The translations under genes were made by a program, and so were the position numbers. From NCBI GenBank assembly GCA_031973235.1, contig DALYDM010000006.1, positions 1 to 36,837 on the forward strand: a stretch of 36,837 nt of DNA, in the 5' to 3' direction. Origin of the DNA: JAGOQQ01 sp031973235. GTDB lineage: Bacteria > Patescibacteriota > Minisyncoccia > Phycocordibacterales > UBA9973. The notes beneath the pieces were generated by a model, which saw only the letters and a program-made list of their open reading frames with translations, was not told the DNA's origin and searched no databases. Each line of letters starts with the position of its first letter. Within the stretch, counting starts at the first letter, position 1. Positions 30,101 through 36,837 of this stretch are shown piece by piece.

Positions 30101-30777
30101 CAGCAGTGGTGTCACACACAGCAGGTGAAATTCTTGAAATTCGTAACGATGGAAAAGAAAAAACAATTGTTGTTTTGTCTGATTCGAAGGGTGACGGAAA
30201 ATCAAATCAAATGGAATACACTGTAGCGTTTCGACGTAACCCGCTTGTTAAAGTAGGTCAGAAAGTTGTTGCAGGAGAATTGCTTACTGATGGATCTGCA
30301 GATATAAATGAAATCTTTAAGTTTGGTGGACGAGAAATGGCAGAAGAATATATCATCAGAGAAATCTTGAAAGTATATGAACTTCAGGGTGCATCAATCT
30401 CACGAAAACATATTGAAATTATTATTCGACAAATGTTTTCTCGTAAGAAAATCAAGGAAGCAGGAGAAAGTTCATTCTCTGTAGGAGACGAAGTAGAAGC
30501 ACTTGATTTGGAAGAAGAAAATGAACGAATTAAGACAGAAGGTGGAAAAGAGGCAAAAGGAGAAACTATTATACTTGGTATTACACAAGTTTCGCTCACA
30601 ACAAAAAGTTGGCTTTCAGCTGCGTCATTCCAAAATACAAATCGAATGCTTATCAATAATGCAATGAAGGGCGGAATTGATACACTTCGTGGTCTTAAGG
30701 AAAATGTTATTGTTGGACGACTAATTCCTGCAGGTACTGGATTCAAAAAGAATCAAGACAACACTTCAAAGGAATAA
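27166..30777 (+). CDS. rpoC: RNA polymerase beta' subunit
   Basis: 1203 residues. First zinc site [15 protein letters not shown] then CEKCGVEV (four Cys). Catalytic [15 protein letters not shown] carries the three Mg2+-binding Asp. Also [35 protein letters not shown], and the bridge/trigger region [21 protein letters not shown]. The second zinc site uses DCGSKEG plus [13 protein letters not shown]. The end has [17 protein letters not shown]. Compact relative to the E. coli 1407. No terminator is evident after it; an 8-bp hairpin (GTACGCAA/TTGTGTAC) lies in the 100-bp gap to dnaG. Confidence 0.97.
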   Translation: [1203 protein letters not shown]

Positions 30778-30877
30778 TCATTGAATTGATTTTGTGTGTA
30801 CAATTTCATATCTCACAGTACGCAACAGCCAAACAGCTCATTTGTGTACGGAATGAGACACATTTTATAGAACTACT

Positions 30878-32581
30878 ATGCACTCACCAGTAGATCAAAT
30901 TAAAGAACGACTTTCTATTGTCGATGTTGTTGGATCGTATATCAAGCTCGAACCAGCAGGTATCAACATGAAAGCTCGGTGTCCGTTCCACAATGAACGA
31001 ACTCCCTCATTTTTCGTGTCACCAGCACGAGGGAGTTTTCATTGTTTTGGGTGTGCAAAAGGTGGAGATATGTTTACATTTGTTCAGGATATTGAAGGTT
31101 TAGATTTTTCTGGAGCATTAAAATTACTTGCAGCTCGTGCGGGAGTCGAACTCACTACTTCATTTTCAAAAAAAACAGAAGATGAAAATGAGATTCTCTA
31201 TAGGATTCTTGATGATGCAGCAACATATTTCGAAAATAATCTTGAAGAATATTTTCAGGGCAAGGAATATCTTCGTTCTCGTGGAATATCAAATGACAGT
31301 GTCGCCAAGTTTAGAATCGGGTATGCAAAAGATGAGTGGCGCTCTCTGTTGAATTTTTTGGTAGCAAAAAAGTACACACCGGAAGACATTGAAAAAGTAG
31401 GACTGATAATCAAAAGTGAAAAAGGATTTTACGATAGATTTAGAGGTCGAATTATGTTCCCGATTTCAGATAGGCAAGGACGTATAATCGCATTCTCTGG
31501 AAGAATGTATCCTCCGACTCAAGATGAACGTGTGGCAAAATATGTCAATTCTCCAGAAACAATTTTGTATAACAAGTCGCTGGCATTGTATGGGTATGAC
31601 AAAGCGAAACAGTCAATTTTGAAATCCAAAAGAGCAGTGGTCGTCGAAGGACAAATGGATCTCGTACTTGCTCATCAAGCAGGGACGACTGAGACAGTTG
31701 CGGTGTCCGGTACTGCGCTCACTGATCAACATCTTTCTCTCATAAAAAGATTTTGCGATGTTATAATTCTTTGTTTTGACTCAGATGCAGCAGGAATCAA
31801 TGCAGTTTCGAAAAGTACAGAAAAAGCACTTGCTCAGGGTTTTGATGTGAGAGCGGTACATTTACCGATGGGTATGGATCCTGCAGATATGATAAGAGAA
31901 GATAGTACAAAATGGGAGTCCGCACTGCGTTCTTCGTCTCATGTGATTGATTTCTTTTTACAGGTTATCATGGAAAAAGAAAAAGACATACGGATTGTTC
32001 GCAGGGAAGTGTCTCAAAAAATCTTACCGTATGTTGCAACAATCAGTGACCGAATAGATAGGGCACATTTTATACACGAGATTGCAAAAAAAATTGAATT
32101 GACTACAGATGTCATAACTCAAGAGGTTGATCGAATTGGTCGTGTAGGTTCGCCTTCAATGGTCCCACTTAAATCAATAGATCCGCCCGAGAGTGTGCGG
32201 GAACGTCAAGAAATATTAAAAGAAGAAATTGCTGGGATATTTTTAGCGAATCAATCTGTTGAAGGAATTGATTTAGAAGAAGAAAAGAAAAGGCTAGAGG
32301 AAGTATTGGGTATTCATTTTGAAGAATTTATGGAATCCATTCCTAATCCGAAACGAGGATCTCTTGCACTCCAGGCAGAAATAATGATTACTGATCCAGG
32401 AAGAATTAAAGAGTCACTCAAAGAGTTGATACATAATATTCACAAAGAAAGACTAAAAGAAGAGTGTGATAAGACTCAACGTGCACTCGCGGATGCTGTG
32501 CTAAATAAAGATGAAGAAAATGAAAAAAAACTTCTAGAGCAATTTAATTTATTATTACAACAGATTAATAAACTTTCATAA
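30878..32581 (+). CDS. dnaG: DNA primase
   Basis: 567 residues. Makes RNA primers for replication. The CHC2 zinc finger is C35-P-F-H38 with C56 and C59 (FHCFGCAKGG). The TOPRIM core shows RGRIMFPISDRQGRIIAFSGR, VVVEGQMDLVLAHQAG and CFDSDAAG with the metal-binding acids. The C-terminal part (about 420-567) is helical and the likely DnaB-helicase-binding domain. rpoD follows after 7 bp, giving the dnaG-rpoD pair of the macromolecular synthesis operon, without rpsU. Confidence 0.95.
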   Translation: MHSPVDQIKERLSIVDVVGSYIKLEPAGINMKARCPFHNERTPSFFVSPARGSFHCFGCAKGGDMFTFVQDIEGLDFSGALKLLAARAGVELTTSFSKKTEDENEILYRILDDAATYFENNLEEYFQGKEYLRSRGISNDSVAKFRIGYAKDEWRSLLNFLVAKKYTPEDIEKVGLIIKSEKGFYDRFRGRIMFPISDRQGRIIAFSGRMYPPTQDERVAKYVNSPETILYNKSLALYGYDKAKQSILKSKRAVVVEGQMDLVLAHQAGTTETVAVSGTALTDQHLSLIKRFCDVIILCFDSDAAGINAVSKSTEKALAQGFDVRAVHLPMGMDPADMIREDSTKWESALRSSSHVIDFFLQVIMEKEKDIRIVRREVSQKILPYVATISDRIDRAHFIHEIAKKIELTTDVITQEVDRIGRVGSPSMVPLKSIDPPESVRERQEILKEEIAGIFLANQSVEGIDLEEEKKRLEEVLGIHFEEFMESIPNPKRGSLALQAEIMITDPGRIKESLKELIHNIHKERLKEECDKTQRALADAVLNKDEENEKKLLEQFNLLLQQINKLS

Positions 32582-32588
32582 TACGTAT

Positions 32589-33866
32589 ATGAAAAAAGCA
32601 AAAAAACAAGTGAAGAAAAAAGTAGTCACAAAGAAAAAGAGTGCACCCAAAAAAGTGCTACCCAAAAAAGCAAAAAAACAAGTGAAGAAAAAAGTAGTCA
32701 CAAAAAAGAAAACTGCACCGAAAAAAGTATCACCCAAAAAAGTAGTTGCAAAAAAGAAAATTGATACAAAATTAAAAAAGGGCGTAGGTCAAAAGAAAGA
32801 GGATATTTTAAATGCAAAAGCTGAAGAGATTATTGCAAAAGGAAAGAAGCGGGGATTTATAACCTACGATGAAATTCTCAAAGTGTTCCCTGATATTGAA
32901 AATAACCTATTCTTCCTAGACGAACTATACGAGAAGTTTGGTGTTGCAGGAGTAGATGTGTTGGAAGGAGGAAATCTTCTTGATTTAGATCAAAACAACG
33001 ACAAGGTACTAAAAGGTTTAAAAGATTCTCCAGCATATGATTCTATTCAAATTTATCTAAAAGAAATCGGGCAGTACCCACTCATTCATGCAGCTGAAGA
33101 ACGTGGACTTGCTCAAAGAATTGAAAAGGGTGATCTCGAAGCAAAAAATTTGCTCGCTCGGGCAAACCTAAGACTCGTGGTGTCTATTGCAAAGAAATAC
33201 GTTGGACGAAGTTCAGATCTAACTTTGCTTGATCTTATTCAAGAAGGTAATCTCGGATTGTTTAAAGCAGTAGAGAAGTTTGATTGGACAAAGGGATATA
33301 AATTCTCAACATACGCGACATGGTGGATTCGTCAGTCTATTACACGTGCACTCGCTGACCAATCACGTACTATCCGTATTCCAGTGCATATGGTGGAAAC
33401 AATTTCAAAGTATAAGCAAGTAGTTCGTCGTCTATCACAAGATTTAGGTCGTGAGCCACTCGCAGAAGAAATTGCAACTGAGATGGGCCTTGAAGTTGAA
33501 AAAATTCACATTATCGAAAATATCAACCAAGAAACAATTTCACTTGAGCAGCCGATCGGTGATGATGATGAAAAATCAACACGAGGAGAGTTTATTGCAG
33601 ATGATAAAATTCTTCGCCCTGACCAAGAGGCTTCACGAAGAATTCTTTCTGATCAGATCCGCTCAGTACTTGATGAGTTGAATCCAAAGGAAAAAAAGAT
33701 TCTTGAAATGAGATATGGTCTTATGGATGGTGTTCAGCATACACTTGAAGAGGTGGGACAAGAATTTGGTGTGACACGTGAACGTATCCGACAAATCGAA
33801 GCAAAGGTTCATGAGAAACTAAGAAATCACGAGAAAATAATGAGGTTAAAGAATTATTTTGACTAA
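32589..33866 (+). CDS. rpoD: Principal sigma factor with histone H1-like lysine-rich N-terminus
   Basis: 425 residues. Residues 1-70 are almost all Lys, Val, Ala and Pro (KKAKKQVKKKVVTKKK-type repeats), followed by a region 1.1-like domain (AEEIIAKGKKRGFITYDEIL). Region 1.2 starts near DSIQIYLKEIGQYPLI; region 2 has NLRLVVSIAKKYVGR, DLIQEGNLGLFKAVEKFDW and KFSTYATWWIRQSITRA; region 4 ends with GVTRERIRQIEAKVHEKLR. Region 4.2 recognises the -35 seen at many genes here. The Lys-rich tail is made from a 72-bp tandem duplication (32592 and 32664). Confidence 0.95.
   Translation: MKKAKKQVKKKVVTKKKSAPKKVLPKKAKKQVKKKVVTKKKTAPKKVSPKKVVAKKKIDTKLKKGVGQKKEDILNAKAEEIIAKGKKRGFITYDEILKVFPDIENNLFFLDELYEKFGVAGVDVLEGGNLLDLDQNNDKVLKGLKDSPAYDSIQIYLKEIGQYPLIHAAEERGLAQRIEKGDLEAKNLLARANLRLVVSIAKKYVGRSSDLTLLDLIQEGNLGLFKAVEKFDWTKGYKFSTYATWWIRQSITRALADQSRTIRIPVHMVETISKYKQVVRRLSQDLGREPLAEEIATEMGLEVEKIHIIENINQETISLEQPIGDDDEKSTRGEFIADDKILRPDQEASRRILSDQIRSVLDELNPKEKKILEMRYGLMDGVQHTLEEVGQEFGVTRERIRQIEAKVHEKLRNHEKIMRLKNYFD
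32592..32735 (+). repeat. 72-bp tandem duplication in rpoD
   Basis: Units at 32592-32663 and 32664-32735 start identically (AAAAAAGCAAAAAAACAAG) and keep frame (24 codons each), encoding the Lys-rich tail. Confidence 0.85.
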
Positions 33867-33871
33867 GAATC

Positions 33872-33922
33872 AAATTCATATAAAAGAGCGACGACTGCGC
33901 CGTCGCTCTTTTATATGAATTT
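33872..33922. terminator. Bidirectional terminator after rpoD
   Basis: A perfect 22-bp stem: 33872-33893 pairs with 33901-33922, core AAAAGAGCGACG. It serves rpoD and the convergent DsbA-like gene. Confidence 0.95.
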
Positions 33923-33928
33923 TTGATA

Positions 33929-34633
33929 CTAATTTGTAATGAGTGTTTTAAGATATTTCCAGTAGATGTCATTTCCTGCAATTTGTCCTACGCACTCAGC
34001 TGCTTCTGCTTTTGTTCGTGCCTCTGGATGAAGGGATTCGAGTGGGAAATTTCTGTATATCCAAACAATTTTACTTCCGTATTCTTGAGAAATACGTTCA
34101 AGGGTTGGGTGAAATTTTTTACAAAATGGACAATCAATATCTGAATATTCAATGATTGCTACATCCGCATTGATATTCCCGAGATATCTGTCATTTGCAC
34201 TGATGGCAGGCACTTCAATTTCCTCAGAATCTGGAAGTCGACTTGTACTTGCGAGGACTTTGTCTAATTTTTCCTTTACATCAGTATATGATGCTGCACC
34301 TCCGATTGATAGTATTGTTCCATTTTTAGAAACAATAAATGATGTGGGTGTTCCTTGTACTCCAGCTTTTTCGCCACCATCAATATCGGCATTGACTTTT
34401 GCAAGTGATTTACGTTCTTTCATGCACGAATCAAATGTATTTTTGTTTACACCTGCTTTTTCGGCAAGATCTGAAAGTGATATTGTGTTTTTTACTTCAC
34501 TCTCAGCTGAATTTTTTGAAGGAGAAGTAGATGGTGTATTTGTAAATACAATCGCTCCCGCAATCAAAACTCCTGCAACAATAATTGCTGCTCCAGGTGA
34601 AATTCCTTTTTTGTTTGAATCAGTGTTTTCCAT
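33929..34633 (-). CDS. DsbA-like thiol oxidoreductase with halves in permuted order
   Basis: 234 residues. Membrane anchor at about 13-32. Residues 50-130 match the C-terminal half of DsbA/BdbD proteins: helical LSDLAEKAGVNKNTFDSC, then GVQGTPTSFIV with the cis-Pro loop (Pro96) and GGAASYTDVKEKLDKVL. Residues 149-234 match the N-terminal half: RYLGNINADVAIIEYSD, active site CPFC at 168-171, FHPTLERISQEYG, WIYRNFPLESLHPEA, and ending YWKYLKTLITN, exactly where a canonical protein would go on into the LSDLA part. All parts of one thioredoxin fold are present, once each. Exported; expected to make or shuffle disulfides. A tandem pair trimmed at both ends is the likely origin. Confidence 0.85.
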   Translation of the reverse strand: MENTDSNKKGISPGAAIIVAGVLIAGAIVFTNTPSTSPSKNSAESEVKNTISLSDLAEKAGVNKNTFDSCMKERKSLAKVNADIDGGEKAGVQGTPTSFIVSKNGTILSIGGAASYTDVKEKLDKVLASTSRLPDSEEIEVPAISANDRYLGNINADVAIIEYSDIDCPFCKKFHPTLERISQEYGSKIVWIYRNFPLESLHPEARTKAEAAECVGQIAGNDIYWKYLKTLITN

Positions 34634-34693
34634 GGTTATTTTATGATATTAATATGTGCTAATTGTACCATATTCGTGAATTCGGGTTCATAC

Positions 34694-34722
34694 TTGAAAA
34701 AAGCCTTTAAAAATGGTACTAT
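34694..34722 (+). promoter_or_regulatory. Promoter for the glycosyltransferase gene
   Basis: TTGAAA (34694-34699), 17 bp, TACTAT (34717-34722) preceded by TGG; short leader of about 6 nt. Confidence 0.65.
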
Positions 34723-34734
34723 ATTTAGTACTGT

Positions 34735-36009
34735 ATGGAATCGTTTTCAGTGACTATTAACTATATTTTTGCATTTCTTTCGGTATATATTCAGGTTTTT
34801 TTACTCTATACGTTTCTTGAGCGAAGAAAGCATATTGTGATTCGCAAAGATGATGAAAAAGTACTCCTCACACATTATCCAAATGTGAGTATTATTGTGC
34901 CTTGTTATAATGAAGAGAAGACTATACATAAAACCGTGGAATCTTTACTTAATCTTGATTATCCAAATGATAAGCTCAAGATTGTTCTTGTAGATGATGG
35001 AAGTAAAGATGACACGTGGTCTATAATACAAAAATTTGCCTCAAATCCTCAGATTGAAAGTTACAAAAAAGAAAATGGAGGAAAGCATACTGCAATGAAT
35101 TTTGCATTGGAAAAAATTAATTCTGAGTTTGTAGGAGGGCTTGATGCTGATTCGTTTGTTCACCCACAGGCACTTGTAAGAATAATAAAGATGTTTGAAG
35201 ACAAAGAGATTATGGCTATTTCTCCATCAATCATTGTACATGAACCCAAAAATATTATTCAAAAAGCGCAAAAGGCAGAATATGACATGTCTGTGTACAA
35301 CAAAAAAATGTTTGGTTTTCTCGGGGCAATTCACGTAACTCCAGGACCGTTTTCAATTTTTAGAAAAAAAGTATTTGATGATCTAGGTCCATATCGAAAA
35401 GCACACAATACAGAAGATCAGGAAATCGCACTTCGCATGCAAGAGGCTGGATATCGAATCGATCACTGTCCTGACGCATATGTGTATACTGTCAGTCCGA
35501 ACACAGTCGCAAAATTGTATCGTCAGCGTCTTCGTTGGATTTATGGATTTATTAAAAATGCATTTGATTATCGAAGAATTATTTTTCGTAAAAAGTATGG
35601 CACAGTTGGTACTTTCACGCTTCCGTCAGGTGTTGCTTCGATTCTCTCCGTCATCTTTCTGTCAGGAATTATTGTCTATAATTTCATCACGTATTTAGTT
35701 GAGAAAATAGTCGAAATTCGAACAGTCGGATTCAATACTTCGTGGAATGGTTTTCATTTTGATTTCTTTTATTTCAACACAAAGGCGATCATTTTTGTTA
35801 CTGTCATACTCTATGGTATGGTGGTGATAGCGCTTTTACTTGGAAGACGAATGTCAGAAGGGAAGTATAGAATTTCGATGGATATGCTTTATTTTGTGTT
35901 TGTATATAGTCTTGTGGCGCCTGTGTGGCTTTTGAAGGCAGTATGGAATGCTCTTCGTTCAAAAGAGTCGAGTTGGACATTTGAACGTCGAGTGGAACCA
36001 AAATCTTAG
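34735..36009 (+). CDS. Membrane glycosyltransferase, family 2 (processive type)
   Basis: 424 residues. N-terminal helix (7-27), GT2 catalytic domain, then three C-terminal helices (about 292-318, 340-362, 382-402). Catalytic signature: VPCYNEE at 55-61, DDGSKDD at 87-93, LDADS at 136-140, TEDQE at 226-230 and QRLRW at 264-268, the D, D, D, Q(R)xRW pattern of processive synthases such as poly-N-acetylglucosamine, hyaluronan and cellulose synthases. Closest in layout to PgaC/IcaA-type enzymes. The sugar cannot be told from sequence. Likely exports a surface polysaccharide. The downstream gene is 21 bp away and may be cotranscribed. Confidence 0.88.
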   Translation: MESFSVTINYIFAFLSVYIQVFLLYTFLERRKHIVIRKDDEKVLLTHYPNVSIIVPCYNEEKTIHKTVESLLNLDYPNDKLKIVLVDDGSKDDTWSIIQKFASNPQIESYKKENGGKHTAMNFALEKINSEFVGGLDADSFVHPQALVRIIKMFEDKEIMAISPSIIVHEPKNIIQKAQKAEYDMSVYNKKMFGFLGAIHVTPGPFSIFRKKVFDDLGPYRKAHNTEDQEIALRMQEAGYRIDHCPDAYVYTVSPNTVAKLYRQRLRWIYGFIKNAFDYRRIIFRKKYGTVGTFTLPSGVASILSVIFLSGIIVYNFITYLVEKIVEIRTVGFNTSWNGFHFDFFYFNTKAIIFVTVILYGMVVIALLLGRRMSEGKYRISMDMLYFVFVYSLVAPVWLLKAVWNALRSKESSWTFERRVEPKS

Positions 36010-36030
36010 AAATAATATAATAGTATTGAT

Positions 36031-36711
36031 ATGGACAGTAAACGATATATAATAGTCTTTTTTATAACCCTTGGAATATTTTCTGCAGCATTTTGGGTAT
36101 CGAATTTTTTTTCTGATCAAAAAATTCAACAAATAAAATCGATTCAAGACAAAATTTCAATTGATATACTTTCATCAGAAACGCAATTTTCATTACTTCA
36201 AGAACTTTCTTGTAAAGATGTGTCAAATACTGCACTATCAAAAGAACTTGGAACCCTAGCGGAGAAGATTGAATATTCTGAAAAAAATATTGGCAACAGT
36301 GAGGAAATTTCAGATCTTAAAAAATTCTATTCGTTACTACAAATTAAAGATTATCTTTTGATGAAAAAGATTAGTGAGAGATGTAAGATGGATTCTGTGT
36401 TCGTGCTTTATTTCTACACAACAGAATCAAACTGCTCAGAGTGTACTAAACAAGGTTATGTACTCACTGCACTTCGAGAGAAGTACCCAGAATTTCGCGT
36501 CTATTCTTTTGATTACAATCTTGACTTAGCTGCGGTGAAAACATTAATTTCAATTTATGATGTAGAAGATACAAAGCTTCCTGCAATGGTCATAAATGGC
36601 AAATTGGTAACCGGGTTTAAGTCAGTAGAGGAGGTAGAAAAAATGCTTCCCGCACTCAAGGATCTTCTTCCTGAGGATGAGACGGTAATGCAAAAAACAT
36701 CAAAAAACTAG
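36031..36711 (+). CDS. Membrane-anchored thioredoxin-like protein
   Basis: 226 residues. One N-terminal helix (6-27) anchors a helical stalk (about 30-115), followed by a thioredoxin-like domain: VFVLYFYTTESNCSECTK with the redox pair CSEC at 135-138, an EFRVYSFDYN strand, the cis-Pro loop KLPAMVING (Pro184) and GFKSVEEVEKML. Cys61 and Cys118 lie in the stalk. Likely an extracytoplasmic thiol oxidoreductase. A TATAAT box sits just before the ATG, and no Shine-Dalgarno sequence is present. Confidence 0.75.
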   Translation: MDSKRYIIVFFITLGIFSAAFWVSNFFSDQKIQQIKSIQDKISIDILSSETQFSLLQELSCKDVSNTALSKELGTLAEKIEYSEKNIGNSEEISDLKKFYSLLQIKDYLLMKKISERCKMDSVFVLYFYTTESNCSECTKQGYVLTALREKYPEFRVYSFDYNLDLAAVKTLISIYDVEDTKLPAMVINGKLVTGFKSVEEVEKMLPALKDLLPEDETVMQKTSKN

Positions 36712-36718
36712 AAAATTT

Positions 36719-36746
36719 AAAACTCACCACAAATGTGGTGAGTTTT
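36719..36746. terminator. Bidirectional terminator before tRNA-Thr(TGT)
   Basis: AAAACTCACCAC (36719-36730) pairs with GTGGTGAGTTTT (36735-36746), loop AAAT. Confidence 0.92.
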
Positions 36747-36750
36747 ACTT

Positions 36751-36826
36751 TGGAGCCGCTTCTCGGACTTGAACCGAGGACCTTCGCTTTACAAAAGCGT
36801 TGCTCTACCAACTGAGCTAAAGCGGC
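36751..36826 (-). tRNA. tRNA-Thr (TGT), CCA encoded
   Basis: Minus strand: acceptor GCCGCTT/AAGCGGC, D stem GCTC/GAGC, anticodon arm ACGCT-TTTGTAA-AGCGA with an A-A mismatch at 27:43 (anticodon TGT), T stem CTCGG/CCGAG, T73, CCA. It is the third tRNA-Thr isoacceptor of the window. Confidence 0.95.
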
Positions 36827-36837
36827 AAACATTATTT

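Noticed and set aside
32592..32735. Direct repeats as a possible CRISPR or satellite array
   Set aside because: Only two units, in frame inside rpoD, encoding a Lys-rich tail.
1..36837. Recoded UGA as in some CPR lineages
   Set aside because: Core genes contain no in-frame TGA, and TGA ends several ORFs (for example at 8448-8450).

Overview
The window reads as chromosomal DNA of a Candidate Phyla Radiation bacterium (Patescibacteria, Parcubacteria-like). This is inferred from AT-rich sequence, short core proteins (RpoB 1061 aa, RpoC 1203 aa, ThrRS without its TGS domain), many small membrane proteins without recognisable families, a short SMC-like ATPase with no visible hinge, and starts that mostly lack a Shine-Dalgarno sequence. 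TAA, TAG and TGA all act as stops. No phage, transposase, CRISPR array or rRNA operon is present. Most single genes have their own sigma70-type promoter (TTGACA or TTGCAA, 16-17 bp spacer, TATAAT, TATACT or TACTAT) and a clean intrinsic terminator.

Layout. 1-1116 is the 3' end of a UvrD-like helicase with a C-terminal PD-(D/E)XK nuclease. Two small minus-strand membrane proteins follow, then a single-chain mitochondrial-type phenylalanyl-tRNA synthetase and gyrB. A minus-strand operon (7924 down to 5424) holds thrS and three small genes. 8445-11165 is an RNA-rich island with tRNA-fMet, tRNA-Met, tRNA-Asp, tRNA-Thr(GGT) and tRNA-Thr(CGT), interspersed with a HAD-like gene, a DUF305 gene and much tRNA-derived debris. 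rpmF, a nusB-Nudix fusion, rnc and an SMC-like gene follow, then three small secreted or membrane proteins with individual promoters. A minus-strand operon rnr-capA-capA comes next, then rpsP, khpA and trmD (no rimM or rplS), two divergent small genes, rpoB-rpoC, dnaG-rpoD, a DsbA-like protein on the minus strand, a membrane GT2 glycosyltransferase, a thioredoxin-like membrane protein and tRNA-Thr(TGT) on the minus strand. thrS and three tRNA-Thr isoacceptors (GGT, CGT, TGT) all lie in this window.

The most unusual part is 8945-10925. Three intact tRNA genes are each preceded by a degenerate, 3'-truncated direct copy of themselves including the 5' leader. Two of them are followed by inverted and direct fragments of tRNA 3' halves among strong hairpins. 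The stretch after tRNA-Thr(GGT) ends in a sequence closely resembling the 23S rRNA GTPase-associated centre (L11-binding domain), followed directly by an intrinsic terminator. Other points of interest are a DsbA-like protein whose two halves appear in circularly permuted order, a DUF305 gene whose ATG is put out of frame by one TA unit in a (TA)6 tract, a NusB-Nudix fusion, and a tRNA-Met gene that ends one base before the ATG of a membrane protein.
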